Positions 37,453-47,214 are shown, counted from the first letter of the stretch. The stretch is DNA of 64,000 nucleotides from an uncultured Tateyamaria sp. (GCA_905480645.1 CAJQRC010000039.1:1-64000), one strand, 5' to 3'. Translations and numbers: made by a program. The notes: a model not told the origin generated them from the letters alone.

Positions 37453-38676
37453 ATGAATGCAGAAACAAAAATCTTGAAAGCTAAGGATGCGCCTGATCTT
37501 GGGAGTTTTGATTGGTCTGATCCATTTCGTCTGAATGGTCAGCTTAATGAAGATGAGCGTATGGTACGGTCGTCTGCAGCGGCTTATGCAACCCAAAAAT
37601 TAGCGTCGCGTGTGACCAAAGCCTTTGCGGAAGAAATATCAGAGCCTGACCTCTTCCGGGAAATGGGCGAAATGGGCTTTTTGGGCGTAACTTTGCCAGA
37701 GAAATACGGCGGTCTTGGTGGTTCTTATGTTTCTTACGGTCTTGTTGCGCGTGAGATTGAGCGGATTGACTCAGGGTATCGGTCGATGATGTCGGTGCAA
37801 TCGAGCTTAGTAATTTACCCAATCTATGCATATGGCTCTGAAGAGCAACGACGGAAATATCTTCCAAAACTTGCATCAGGTGAATGGATTGGATGTTTTG
37901 GTTTGACTGAACCGGATGCCGGATCTGATCCGGCGGGTATGAAGACAACAGCCAAAAAGGTTGATGGGGGTTATGTCCTGAATGGTGCCAAGATGTGGAT
38001 TTCAAACGCCCCTATTTCTGATATTTTTGTTATTTGGGCCAAGTCAGAAGCCCATGGGGGCAAGATCCGAGGCTTTATTTTGGAAAAGGGGGCTGAAGGT
38101 CTAAGTGCACCAAAGATTCATAACAAGCTTAGTCTACGCGCTTCGATTACTGGTGAAATTGTAATGAAGAATGTTGAGGTTAATGAGCAAGCATTGTTGC
38201 CTGATGTGCAGGGTCTGAAAGGGCCTTTTGGATGCCTAAATCGTGCTAGATATGGCATAAGTTGGGGGGCGATGGGTGCTGCTGAGGCGTGTTGGCACGC
38301 GGCACGGCAATATGGTTTGGATCGTAAGCAGTTCGACAAGCCATTAGCACAGACACAGCTCTTCCAAAAAAAATTAGCTGATATGCAGACCGAGATTGCC
38401 CTTGGTTTACAAGCTTCTTTGCAAGTGGGTCGTTTAATGGATCAAGCTAATGCAGCGCCAGAAATGATCTCTATAATAAAACGTAACAATTGTGGAAAAG
38501 CACTTGATATAGCTCGGAATGCTCGCGATATGCATGGCGGTAATGGTATTTCAGGTGATTTTCCAGTTATGCGTCATATGATGAACTTGGAAACTGTTAA
38601 CACTTATGAAGGTACACATGATGTCCACGCCTTAATTTTAGGTAGGGCGCAGACAGGCTTGCAGGCTTTTTTCTAG
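37453..38676 (+). CDS. gcdH: Glutaryl-CoA dehydrogenase
   Basis: A 407-residue acyl-CoA dehydrogenase of the glutaryl-CoA type, which oxidises and decarboxylates glutaryl-CoA to crotonyl-CoA in lysine, tryptophan and glutarate breakdown. The diagnostic end [20 protein letters not shown] carries the catalytic glutamate. The start with [13 protein letters not shown] and the [17 protein letters not shown] stretch are specific to this subfamily. GAGGAAT lies before the start; ATG 37453 and GTG 37450 are both possible. It directly follows the SRAP pseudogene and precedes the RraA-like gene by 45 bases on the same strand. Confidence 0.94.
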   Translation: MNAETKILKAKDAPDLGSFDWSDPFRLNGQLNEDERMVRSSAAAYATQKLASRVTKAFAEEISEPDLFREMGEMGFLGVTLPEKYGGLGGSYVSYGLVAREIERIDSGYRSMMSVQSSLVIYPIYAYGSEEQRRKYLPKLASGEWIGCFGLTEPDAGSDPAGMKTTAKKVDGGYVLNGAKMWISNAPISDIFVIWAKSEAHGGKIRGFILEKGAEGLSAPKIHNKLSLRASITGEIVMKNVEVNEQALLPDVQGLKGPFGCLNRARYGISWGAMGAAEACWHAARQYGLDRKQFDKPLAQTQLFQKKLADMQTEIALGLQASLQVGRLMDQANAAPEMISIIKRNNCGKALDIARNARDMHGGNGISGDFPVMRHMMNLETVNTYEGTHDVHALILGRAQTGLQAFF

Positions 38677-38721
38677 TTTAAACAAGCATATTTATTTGGT
38701 GCTGTGCGGTTTAGAGGTTAA

Positions 38722-39417
38722 ATGATGGATGATGTCCTTTTAAGTCTATTAAGATCCGTTGACACTCCTACTGTTTGCAATGCGATAGAGGTCGCTCAAG
38801 GCAAACGTGGTTTCAATGGCTTCACCCGTGGCACAATGCTAACTTCTGATCCTGCAGGTGTAATGGTTGGATATGCCCGTACTGCACGCATCCGTGCCGT
38901 TGTCCCGCCAACTGAGGAACCTGATGTAATAAAAGCCAGGCGTATGGCATATTATAAATACATGTCGGAAGGCGTACAGCCTTCTGTTTGTGTGGTGCAA
39001 GATTTGGATGTGCCTAATGCCATTGGTGCTTATTGGGGCGAGGTGAATACCAATATACATAAAGCATTTGGTCTTTCCGGCACGCTCACTGATGGCGTCA
39101 TGCGTGATCTTGCTGATTTGGCAAAAAACTACCCTGTGATTGCCGGTTCTATTGGACCAAGCCATGGTTTTGTGCATGTGGTTGATTTTGATAAACCTGT
39201 TCGAGTTTTTGGGCTCGAAATTAAAGCTGGAGATTTGGTACATGCTGATCGTCACGGAGCAGTGGTAGTACCATTGGACATAAAGAATGGTTTAAAGGAC
39301 GCGATTAAAACATTGGTGGAGTCGGAAAAGATCGTGTTTGATGCTGTAAAAGAAAAGCAGATTTCCTTTGAAGAATTTGAAATAGTATGGGCTGCGTTCG
39401 AAGCCGCGCGTACATGA
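38722..39417 (+). CDS. RraA-like / HMG-CHA aldolase family protein
   Basis: A 231-residue protein of the RraA-like fold, shared by ribonuclease E inhibitor RraA and 4-carboxy-4-hydroxy-2-oxoadipate aldolases. DTPTVCNAIE at the start and LTDGVMRDLADL with VHADRHGAVVVPLDI are the family motifs; the Gly/Asp/Arg metal-pyruvate site (G-x-R-D type) reads as DGVMRDL. The length exceeds RraA proper (about 160), favouring a small-molecule aldolase or decarboxylase. The substrate is unknown. It shares its strand with gcdH and the damaged CIA30 gene. Confidence 0.8.
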   Translation: MMDDVLLSLLRSVDTPTVCNAIEVAQGKRGFNGFTRGTMLTSDPAGVMVGYARTARIRAVVPPTEEPDVIKARRMAYYKYMSEGVQPSVCVVQDLDVPNAIGAYWGEVNTNIHKAFGLSGTLTDGVMRDLADLAKNYPVIAGSIGPSHGFVHVVDFDKPVRVFGLEIKAGDLVHADRHGAVVVPLDIKNGLKDAIKTLVESEKIVFDAVKEKQISFEEFEIVWAAFEAART

Positions 39418-39516
39418 CCCGTCTCTCTGATCAAACTGCTAGATCCACAAATTTTGGCATAGGCTGAGGATAGTGCTATAGAGCTTTCTACCAACTGGAA
39501 ATATGTCTCGGATAAT

Positions 39517-39948
39517 GTGATGGGTGGTTTATCGCGGGGTAGCGCGACGCAAACCGAGATTGATGGAAAAGTGGCAATTCGATTGACTGGTGAAGTATCA
39601 TTAAAAAATAATGGTGGTTTTATTCAAATCGCTTTTGATCTTAAAAACAGTGGTCAAACGTTTGATGCAAGTTTTTGGACGGGTATCAAACTTAATGTTT
39701 TTGGTAATAATGAGGTCTATGATATACGTCTCCGGACGGATCAGATAGTACGGCCTTGGCAGAGTTTCCGTAAAGAGTTTTTGGCAAAGAAAGAATGGAC
39801 ATCAATTCGACTGCCTTTTTTTAATTTTCAACCACACCGGATAGAAGAAACGTTAGATCCAGCCCGTTTGCGGCGCATCGGTGTTCTTGCCATTGGTCGT
39901 CAGATGCAGGCTGATATATCTGTCGCTAGAGTTGAACTTTATCGTTAG
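39517..39948 (+). CDS. CIA30/NDUFAF1-domain protein, 5' end apparently broken
   Basis: The open part encodes 143 residues of a CIA30-type beta-sandwich (GGLSRGSATQTEIDGKVAIR, NNGGFIQIAFDL, RLRTDQIVRPWQSFRKEF, LPFFNFQPHRIEE, RRIGVLAIGRQ). The conserved family start ELSTNWKYVSDNVMGG is also encoded in frame from 39463, but it has no start codon and is cut off by TAG 39460-39462. Upstream in the same frame is LIKLLDPQILA, which resembles a decayed signal peptide. As it stands, translation could begin only at GTG 39514 or ATG 39517, losing the N-terminal strand. It may be a young pseudogene or contain a sequencing error. Confidence 0.6.
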   Translation: MMGGLSRGSATQTEIDGKVAIRLTGEVSLKNNGGFIQIAFDLKNSGQTFDASFWTGIKLNVFGNNEVYDIRLRTDQIVRPWQSFRKEFLAKKEWTSIRLPFFNFQPHRIEETLDPARLRRIGVLAIGRQMQADISVARVELYR

Positions 39949-41177
39949 CTCCAAGTTGTAGGCGCTCCGCCTTCAAAGTTGTTGCTGTTTACATAGTCAC
40001 ACGGAGCCTCTTGCATTTCGAGATGTAAGTCTTTGCCTGTGTATTGATGTGCAAGAGCAAATTCTTCATCTACTTTGATGCCTAATCCTGGAGCTTTTGA
40101 AGGTGTAATAAACCCATCTTCAACCGTTATGGAACTCTGTATAAGTTTATCATGAAAGGGTGTTTCTATGCATTCGCACATTAGAATATTAGGTATTGAA
40201 GCAGCGTATTGAATATTTGCGGCCCACTCGACTGGCCCCGCATAGAGATGTGGCGCGATCTGGATATTGTACGCCTCAGCCATTGCGGCAACTTTCTTCA
40301 TCTCCCAAATGCCACCGGCACGTCCAAGGGCTGGTTGAAGAATTGTGGCTGCACCGATGTGCATTAAAGACGCAAATTCTGCTTTTGTGGTTAAACGCTC
40401 ACCAGTTGCAACTGGTACGCGTACCGAGCGGGCTACTTTCTCCATTTCCTGTATGTTGTCTGGCGGAATAGGTTCCTCAAACCAAAGTGGGCTAAATGGT
40501 TCAATTGCCTGGCCTAGCCTTATGGCACCGGCAGTTGAAAATTGTCCATGAGTGCCAAATAGCAAATCAACTTTGTTACCAACTACCGCGCGAATTGCTT
40601 TGCAAAAATTCACTGACATTTCAATGTCACGCATTGCAGGCATATGGCCACCCCTGAGAGTATATGGCCCTGCAGGATCAAATTTGATCGCTGTATATCC
40701 CCTCTCAGCACAGTCCAGCGCTGCTTCCGCCGCCATTTCTGGAGATGACCAAAACTTTGCAAAATCGTGTTGGGGGAGTGGGTATAGGTAGGTATAGGCT
40801 CGTATACGCTCGTTCACAAGACCGCCTATTAAAGCGTGGACGGGACGGTTGCGCGCCTTGCCTAGGATATCCCAGCAAGCTATTTCAAGTCCAGAAAACG
40901 CTCCCATCACTGTCAAGTCAGGGCGTTGTGTGTAACCTGACGAATACACTCGACGAAACATTATTTCTATATTTTCTGGATTTTCACCCATCATATGGCG
41001 CTCAAAAACATCATTGATTACAACATGCATAGCTTTGGGACCCACTGACGATGCGTAACATTCGCCCCATCCGACAATACCATCATCTGTCGTTACTTTG
41101 ACAAGGATCCAATAGCGTCCACCCCACCCCGGTGATGGAGGCGCCGTGACAAAAACGTCAAGTTCACGCAACTTCAT
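39945..41177 (-). CDS. Enolase-superfamily sugar-acid dehydratase/racemase (MR/MLE type)
   Basis: A 410-residue mandelate racemase/muconate lactonising enzyme family protein. The N-terminal capping domain is followed by the barrel with the metal ligands in VDLLFGTHGQF, WFEEPIPPDN and VATGERL, and the C-terminal base region IAPHLYAGPVEWAANIQ. AIKFDPAGPYTLRGGHMPA lies on the second strand. These enzymes abstract a proton alpha to a carboxylate; galactonate- or gluconate-type dehydratases are the nearest guess, but specificity is unresolved. It is convergent with the CIA30 gene, overlapping by four bases. It is followed upstream by the zinc alcohol dehydrogenase on the same strand. Confidence 0.82.
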   Translation of the reverse strand: MKLRELDVFVTAPPSPGWGGRYWILVKVTTDDGIVGWGECYASSVGPKAMHVVINDVFERHMMGENPENIEIMFRRVYSSGYTQRPDLTVMGAFSGLEIACWDILGKARNRPVHALIGGLVNERIRAYTYLYPLPQHDFAKFWSSPEMAAEAALDCAERGYTAIKFDPAGPYTLRGGHMPAMRDIEMSVNFCKAIRAVVGNKVDLLFGTHGQFSTAGAIRLGQAIEPFSPLWFEEPIPPDNIQEMEKVARSVRVPVATGERLTTKAEFASLMHIGAATILQPALGRAGGIWEMKKVAAMAEAYNIQIAPHLYAGPVEWAANIQYAASIPNILMCECIETPFHDKLIQSSITVEDGFITPSKAPGLGIKVDEEFALAHQYTGKDLHLEMQEAPCDYVNSNNFEGGAPTTWS

Positions 41178-41248
41178 GATCTACCCTTTGCTTTATCTGG
41201 TTGCACAAACGCTGGAGGGCGGAGCGCTAGCTTTTTGGACAAGGTATT

Positions 41249-42340
41249 TCACCTTTTAAACACAATCACATTTCGCCGTGCAGTACCAGATTTTGTGTCC
41301 ATGATGGCATCGTTGATTTGATCCAAATTCCATCGGCCTGAAATCAGGCTATCCAGTTGTAATCGACCTTGTTCATAAAGGTCGACTATCCATGGAATAT
41401 CCCTCTGAATAACCACATCGCCCATTTTTGAGCCAATCATACTTTGTCCTACAGCAGCTAAAACAACTGGTTCATAGTTGGCCATGGCGCCAGAATGGGG
41501 CATTCCCACCATAACTACACGACCACCACGCCTGAGATACTTTGGGGCTTGCTCATAAGCAGGTATTGCTCCAACCGTCACAATAACAGCATCCGCGCCT
41601 TTGCCCCCCAGTGCATTAGAACTCGTCCGCCAAGGACGTTCACTTGTTGCTAGTATTCCGTGGGTGGCGCCAAATGCTTTGGCGTCTTCAAGTTTAGCTT
41701 CAATCATATCAACTGCTACAATACGCCTTGCGCCTGCAATCCGGGCGCCTTGAATAGCGTTGAGACCGACGCCCCCAGCACCAATGACGACGACGTCCTG
41801 TCCTGCGCGCAAAGCTGCAGCGTTTACCACAGCTCCAACTCCCGTAATAACGCCGCAAGCAATCAGGCTGGCAGCATCTTTTGCAATCGTTTCGGGTATC
41901 TTCACCAATTGATTTTGGTGAACAACAACTTTTTCCGCAAAAGCACCGCAGGCCATAGCTTGATGCAATTTGGTATTGCTGGTTGTACGAATTGGTCCTT
42001 GGTCACCATCATATGGAGTTTCGCAATTGGTGGGCGCACCGCTTGCGCATGAAATACATGTTCCACAGGCGCGTATTAAGGTAACAACTACACTATCGCC
42101 GATAACAACACTGTTGACGCCTGAGCCAATAGCACTGACCACTCCTGCTGCTTCGTGGCCATATACTGCTGGAAGGCTGCCTCCCCAAGCACCATCGGCA
42201 AACGATATATCAGAATGGCAAATGGCTACGGCATCTAAAGAAACCTCAACTTCGCCCATTTCAGGAGCGCGTAGCAAAATATCTTCGATAACCAGTGGAG
42301 CACCGAATTCATGACATACAGCTGCTTTTATGGTCTTCAT
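41249..42340 (-). CDS. Zinc-dependent medium-chain alcohol dehydrogenase
   Basis: A 363-residue MDR-family dehydrogenase of the class III-like type. The catalytic zinc site includes CHSD (about 40-43) and GHEAAGVV. Four structural-zinc cysteines lie in RACGTCISCASGAPTNC. The Rossmann motif is VIGAGGVGLNAIQ, followed by an acidic residue after the second strand (VAVDM), indicating NAD. It oxidises an alcohol, possibly a sugar alcohol or formaldehyde adduct; the substrate is unknown. It lies 71 bases upstream of the enolase-superfamily gene and may be co-transcribed with it as a two-step sugar-acid or alcohol pathway. Confidence 0.88.
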   Translation of the reverse strand: MKTIKAAVCHEFGAPLVIEDILLRAPEMGEVEVSLDAVAICHSDISFADGAWGGSLPAVYGHEAAGVVSAIGSGVNSVVIGDSVVVTLIRACGTCISCASGAPTNCETPYDGDQGPIRTTSNTKLHQAMACGAFAEKVVVHQNQLVKIPETIAKDAASLIACGVITGVGAVVNAAALRAGQDVVVIGAGGVGLNAIQGARIAGARRIVAVDMIEAKLEDAKAFGATHGILATSERPWRTSSNALGGKGADAVIVTVGAIPAYEQAPKYLRRGGRVVMVGMPHSGAMANYEPVVLAAVGQSMIGSKMGDVVIQRDIPWIVDLYEQGRLQLDSLISGRWNLDQINDAIMDTKSGTARRNVIVFKR

Positions 42341-42469
42341 TTATTATCCTTAAATTGCCTATATATTTTGTACCACCTTGGGATAAATTGCATGGTAAAG
42401 GTGGCTCAATCTTTGAACTCCTACAAGAGTTAATACGACCTGTATTGCTCTAGAATTACCATGCATCTT

Positions 42470-43672
42470 TTATTGTGTGACTGTGCGGTCATAGCGAATG
42501 AAAACAGCTAAACCAATTAAGATTAAACCGGTCGATAATAAAAAGGGTGCCCCAGGCAGATATATCGGAGCTCCAGCACCTGAAAATGCAGCAAAAGTCG
42601 AAGTCATAAGCATCGGTGATATCATCATTGCCAGTGCACTTACGGAAGTCAGTGCCCCTTGCAATTCACCCTGCTGATCATCACCCACTGCTTTAGACAT
42701 TATACCCTGCAAAGCAGGTGTGATGACGCCTGCCAATGAAGCAAGTGGTACAAGGATCAATGCTATTGTACCAGACGTCACAAATGCTAACGCTAAAAAG
42801 GCTGCTACATCAAATCCATGCCCGTAAATAACCGCCCCCCGTTCACCCAGTATCTTTAAAACTTTGGGCATTAACCCACCCTGAACAATCGCAAGCATGA
42901 TGCCAAACAACGCAAGGCTCAAGCCAATGATGGCAGGGCTCCAACCAAAGCGTTCCTGACCAAAGTAGCTCCAGATTGCTGGATAAACCGTGAAGGCCAT
43001 TTGGTAGAGAAAATAAACTAAGAGTAAAGGGCCAATGGTTGGAAGTTTGCCCAAGATGCGTAGTGTGCCTACTGGGTTTGCACGCGACCAGGAAAAAGGG
43101 CGGCGAATCCGATCAGTCACTGTTTCGGTCAGGATTACCCATCCAAAAGCTGCATTAAGAGCTGCCAAAATAGCAGCGGCATAGAACGGGGCTCGGGTGC
43201 CATATTCAGCAAGAAAACCACCAATCAAAGGTCCAATAACAAATCCCATACCAAATGCTGCGCCGATAAGGCCAAAATTAGCAGCTTTTTTTTCAGGCTT
43301 CGAAATATCTGCCATATATGCGGCAGCGGTTGATTGTGTGGCTGCTGTTATACCGCCCACAAGTCGCCCTATTAATAATAACCAAATACTGCTGACCATT
43401 GCCATAACGAGGTAGTCTGCTGTCATAACAACTAATGAGATTAATAAGACAGGGCGTCGACCAAAGCGATCTGACAAACCACCTAGTACAGGACCGAATA
43501 TGAACTGCATTACAGCAAATGACGTCGATAAAACGCCACCCCAAAGTGCAGCTGTTGCGAGGTCGCCGCCGTCAACTTCTTGAATTAGATCTGGCATGAC
43601 GGGTACAATTAATCCAATACCCATAGCATCCAGTAAAACTGTGATTAGGATAAAGACAACTGACAGTTTCAA
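42470..43672 (-). CDS. TetA-like MFS transporter (DHA1 family)
   Basis: A 400-residue twelve-helix major-facilitator protein. Motif A is GGLSDRFGRRPV (about 64-75). ITVLLDAMGIGLIVPVMPDL at the start and the motif-C-like GAAFGMGFVIGPLIGG place it in the TetA/tetracycline group of drug:H+ antiporters. Many members in marine bacteria are not resistance proteins. Its start overlaps the pcaB stop by four bases, so it is translated with pcaB-pcaD. This suggests transport of an aromatic acid or lactone intermediate rather than tetracycline (inference). Confidence 0.85.
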   Translation of the reverse strand: MKLSVVFILITVLLDAMGIGLIVPVMPDLIQEVDGGDLATAALWGGVLSTSFAVMQFIFGPVLGGLSDRFGRRPVLLISLVVMTADYLVMAMVSSIWLLLIGRLVGGITAATQSTAAAYMADISKPEKKAANFGLIGAAFGMGFVIGPLIGGFLAEYGTRAPFYAAAILAALNAAFGWVILTETVTDRIRRPFSWSRANPVGTLRILGKLPTIGPLLLVYFLYQMAFTVYPAIWSYFGQERFGWSPAIIGLSLALFGIMLAIVQGGLMPKVLKILGERGAVIYGHGFDVAAFLALAFVTSGTIALILVPLASLAGVITPALQGIMSKAVGDDQQGELQGALTSVSALAMMISPMLMTSTFAAFSGAGAPIYLPGAPFLLSTGLILIGLAVFIRYDRTVTQ

Positions 43673-44991
43673 AGAGTTTCCACACGGGTTGCAAATGCGT
43701 TTGCTGCAGTGGGTGCGTTGCCCAATTGTGTTTCGACCTGAAAGAGGCTTATAGGTAATTCTGGTCTTGCTTTTAAAACGATTTCAGCCAGTGGTGTTTT
43801 GGTGGAATGAGCTTGTGCAACAAGTTTTTTGACCAGTTTTTGCGCATCGGAGCGCTGCATTTCTTTTGCCAGAGCAAAGCTTAGAGCCTCCGCATGGACC
43901 AGCCCTAAACCACCTAAATTTCTTGTCATCTGTTTTATGTCTGGTTGCATGTCTTCAACAACGGAACAAGCTATTTCTAGGGCGGTTGCCGCAGACAATG
44001 CTATCTGTGGCAAAACCATCCATTCTGTAAACCAAGCGGCACCATCGCGTTGGTGCTGGTGTGCTGCAGCAGACTGAAGTGACGCTCGTAAACCAGCCAT
44101 TTGGTTATTGAGGGCAACCAAAACAGATGGACCTACCGGATTTTGTTTTTGTGGCATCGTCGAAGATTCTCCAACATTGCCCAGGCTAACTTCTCCTGTA
44201 TCTGATCCGGTCAAGCCAATAAGTCCTTGACCCATAGTGGCAAGCGCTGCAACTAGATCGCACATCCAGTTTGAAATGCGTAGGATTGGTCCACGATCTG
44301 TGTGCCAACTACGCTTTGGGTCTGCCAGTTTCAACGCTTCTGCTAAAGCAGCACGCGTAGCGGGAGCATCAGGACCAAGTACGGATGCTGTGCCGGATGA
44401 CCCGCTGAGTGAGACCAATAATGAAGTATTCTTTAATGTCGGTAGTGCGGTCATCGCATCTGCAATAGGCTCACCCCACTGGGCAAGGACTGCGCCCCAA
44501 GATGTTGGTGTCGCGTGCTGCCCGTAAGTGCGCGCAGCCATTGGTGTTTTGGCATAGGTGCGCGATTTTATAGCAAGGCTCTGTAGCAGATATTTTAAGC
44601 GCTCTTCTTGGATGGCCAAGGTTTGACGTAATCTTAGCATCAATCCGGTGTCGATAATGTCCTGACTTGTCGCACCCCAATGGACATGTTGAGAAAACTC
44701 AGGAGCTTCCATCGCGGTACGGAAAGCAGTAACTAACCCTGGAACGCTTACGCCGTTTTGACCTGTTTCGTTGGCTAACCTTGCTGCGTCTATCTGTACC
44801 TCAAGACTAGAACGGTGGATGAATGCTGCACTAAGTTCCGGTATTATCCCTTGAGCACCCTGTACTTTTGCCAATGCGCCCTCAACCAGCAGCATTGCTC
44901 GGACTTCAGCTGCATCAGTCCATAATTTACAAGTATCTCCCGTTGGAAACATTTTGGAATAGAGCAATGAAGAAAAAACGGTAGCTGCCAT
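43669..44991 (-). CDS. pcaB: 3-carboxy-cis,cis-muconate cycloisomerase
   Basis: A 440-residue fumarase/argininosuccinase-superfamily enzyme that lactonises carboxymuconate in the protocatechuate branch of the beta-ketoadipate pathway. The signature GESSTMPQKQNPVGPS and the HWGATSQDIIDTGLMLRLRQ region are intact. It lies three bases after the pcaD stop and overlaps the MFS gene. The genes for ring cleavage (pcaG, pcaH), decarboxylation (pcaC) and the PcaQ regulator are not seen in the window. Confidence 0.92.
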   Translation of the reverse strand: MAATVFSSLLYSKMFPTGDTCKLWTDAAEVRAMLLVEGALAKVQGAQGIIPELSAAFIHRSSLEVQIDAARLANETGQNGVSVPGLVTAFRTAMEAPEFSQHVHWGATSQDIIDTGLMLRLRQTLAIQEERLKYLLQSLAIKSRTYAKTPMAARTYGQHATPTSWGAVLAQWGEPIADAMTALPTLKNTSLLVSLSGSSGTASVLGPDAPATRAALAEALKLADPKRSWHTDRGPILRISNWMCDLVAALATMGQGLIGLTGSDTGEVSLGNVGESSTMPQKQNPVGPSVLVALNNQMAGLRASLQSAAAHQHQRDGAAWFTEWMVLPQIALSAATALEIACSVVEDMQPDIKQMTRNLGGLGLVHAEALSFALAKEMQRSDAQKLVKKLVAQAHSTKTPLAEIVLKARPELPISLFQVETQLGNAPTAANAFATRVETL

Positions 44992-44994
44992 GAT

Positions 44995-45783
44995 TCAAAT
45001 ATGTCCTGTTGAGCGCATAAAGTCTGTAACTATAGAGGCAAATTCGTTAGGTTTTTCGATACACGGTAAGTGGCCAACTTTACGGATCAGGCAAAATTGG
45101 CTCCCCGGTATAAGCTCGATGGTCTCTCGTACCAGATCAGGTGGTGTGGATCCGTCTTCGCTTCCGGCGATTCCAAGTGTGGGCAGACGAAGACTTGCTG
45201 TGGTTGCGTAGTAATCGGTTCCCGAGATTGCAGCAGAGCAGCCCGCGTAACCTTCAGCTTTTTGCTGTGTTAACATGTTACGCCAAAGTTCCAGATCTAT
45301 ACCTTTGCGAAAACTCTGTGAGAACCACCGTTCCATTACAGCGTTTGCTAGACTTTCCATGCCACCATTTTTGACGTCTTCAATGCGGTCTGCCCATATT
45401 TTGGCATTTCCTATTTTGGCAGCGGTGTTTGAAAGAACCATTGCTCTTACGAGATCTAGGCGCTTGATGGCCAAACCTTGTGCAATCATGCCACCAATGG
45501 ATAAACCAACAAAAAATGAATTTTTAAAATCTAGATGATCCATAAGGTCTTCGGTGTCTTTGACTAATGCCCCCATTGAGTAGGGAGCTGGAGGACAAGT
45601 TGACAGGCCATGCCCTCTCTTATCAAATCTCAAAATCCGCAGGTTGTCTGGCAATAATGGCATGATTGGATCCCAAAGTCGCATATCAGTGCCCAATGAA
45701 TTCGCAAAAACAACTGGCGCACCGTCCTTTGGTCCATCAATACGGTAGTGCAGTCGCAAGTTGCCCAAATCTGCCATATGCAT
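44995..45783 (-). CDS. pcaD: 3-oxoadipate enol-lactonase
   Basis: A 262-residue alpha/beta hydrolase that opens beta-ketoadipate enol-lactone to 3-oxoadipate. The nucleophile elbow is GLSIGGM. The oxyanion segment FANSLGTDMRLWDPIMPLLP and the C-terminal RKVGHLPCIEKP histidine are typical of PcaD. ATG 45783 or the ATG two codons in (MADLG) may be the start. It is the first gene of pcaD-pcaB-MFS. Confidence 0.92.
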   Translation of the reverse strand: MHMADLGNLRLHYRIDGPKDGAPVVFANSLGTDMRLWDPIMPLLPDNLRILRFDKRGHGLSTCPPAPYSMGALVKDTEDLMDHLDFKNSFFVGLSIGGMIAQGLAIKRLDLVRAMVLSNTAAKIGNAKIWADRIEDVKNGGMESLANAVMERWFSQSFRKGIDLELWRNMLTQQKAEGYAGCSAAISGTDYYATTASLRLPTLGIAGSEDGSTPPDLVRETIELIPGSQFCLIRKVGHLPCIEKPNEFASIVTDFMRSTGHI

Positions 45784-45959
45784 AATTATCAGTCCTTTAA
45801 TCTCATATGAGCAATACAGTGATCCTAATCTGCCAGACCCTAGAGCTGTGTATAAACCTGATCAAAAGTTTCATAAACCCACCTAAGGTTGATTTAAAAA
45901 TATTCCGTAACTTGATCAGTGCTTTAATTGGAATCCACCAGATTAGTCATTGCTATGTT

Positions 45960-46931
45960 CTATACCAGAGTATTCAAGCTTTTGGCAAAAAGATCGGGGT
46001 CTACGTTGCCACCAGAAATCACAACAACAACATCATTTCCTTCTATCTCGCCTTTCCGAAAAATCGCTGCAGCAAGGGCAACGGCACCGCCAGGTTCTGC
46101 AACCAGTTTGAGACGTAGAAAAGCAATTGCCATCGATTCCAGAGCTTCATTTTCATCAACAATAAGGCCTGGTCCGCAGAGACGCTGCATTACTGGAAAT
46201 GTTAGATTTCCAGGCTGAGGAGTTATAATTGCATCACAAATGTTGCCTGTTGTTTTGATATTTTTTTCAATTTTACCAGAGAAAAGTGAGCGTGTCACAT
46301 CGTCAAATCCTTCAGGCTCGACCGGACGAACGCACAATCCTGGAGCGTCAGCTTCCAGAGCAAGTGCAATTCCGCTTGTCAAACCTCCACCGCCGCAACA
46401 GACCAAAACATCCCCTTTTTCTACACCGAGGCTGCTTGTCTGTTTTGCAATTTCTAGTCCCGCAGTGCCTTGTCCCGCGATTACTTGTGGATCGTCAAAA
46501 GGTTTGATCATCGTTAATCCGCGCTCGTGCTCAAGAGAAAGTCCAATAACCTCTCGATCTTCTGACGCGCGGTTATACAGAACTACTTCAGCACCTAACG
46601 AACGTGTATTTTCGATTTTCAGATGTGGTGCGTCAGCTGGCATAATGATGACACTGGGTACATTGTGTCGTGCGGCCGCAAGAGCTACGCCTTGTGCATG
46701 ATTTCCACTTGAAAAAGCGACCACACCTTTGGCCCGTATCGATGGTTCAAGTGCTGACAGAGCAGCCCATGCCCCCCGGAATTTAAAACTGCCAGTATGT
46801 TGTAGACACTCTGGTTTGATCCAGACCCGCCGTCCGGCTAGATCATCGATAAATGGTGAATTTAATAATGGTGTGCACCTTGCTTCGCCATCTAGGCGTT
46901 GAGCAGCTGCGCGGATCATCTCTATGTTCAT
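45960..46931 (-). CDS. Threonine/serine dehydratase-like PLP enzyme
   Basis: A 323-residue fold-type II PLP enzyme. The PLP lysine is Lys50 in HTGSFKFRGAW, and the phosphate-binding glycine loop is CCGGGGLTSG. There is no C-terminal ACT-like regulatory domain, so it is the short catabolic form. Members include threonine/serine dehydratase, serine racemase, threo-3-hydroxyaspartate ammonia-lyase and the hydroxyectoine enzyme EutB, and sequence alone does not separate these. No ectoine genes are nearby. It is on the same strand as pcaD but separated by 176 bases. Confidence 0.88.
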   Translation of the reverse strand: MNIEMIRAAAQRLDGEARCTPLLNSPFIDDLAGRRVWIKPECLQHTGSFKFRGAWAALSALEPSIRAKGVVAFSSGNHAQGVALAAARHNVPSVIIMPADAPHLKIENTRSLGAEVVLYNRASEDREVIGLSLEHERGLTMIKPFDDPQVIAGQGTAGLEIAKQTSSLGVEKGDVLVCCGGGGLTSGIALALEADAPGLCVRPVEPEGFDDVTRSLFSGKIEKNIKTTGNICDAIITPQPGNLTFPVMQRLCGPGLIVDENEALESMAIAFLRLKLVAEPGGAVALAAAIFRKGEIEGNDVVVVISGGNVDPDLFAKSLNTLV

Positions 46932-47214
46932 TTCAGCTTATCCAATTAATAAACTTGAAGTTCAACAATGTTTATTGGTTCGATAAAAGATGCGCCAGTA
47001 CTCTAAACCCTCTGAATAGATAATTTGGGTAATTTGAACACGCATCTTTTTAGCACAATCAGTTCTTCTTTATTCATAATTTTGGTAGTCGCAGAGTCAT
47101 CTTTTAGATGTATTAAAATCAAATAAGCTTGGGTGGAAAAGGCTAAAATTATTTTAAGGTAGAACATAAAGTTAAGTATTAACTTAAACTAAGACCGTCT
47201 TGAGTTACAGATTT

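Noticed and set aside
42470-43672. Calling the MFS gene a tetracycline-resistance determinant
   Set aside because: The TetA-like motifs are shared by many metabolite exporters, and the overlap with pcaB points to a metabolic role.
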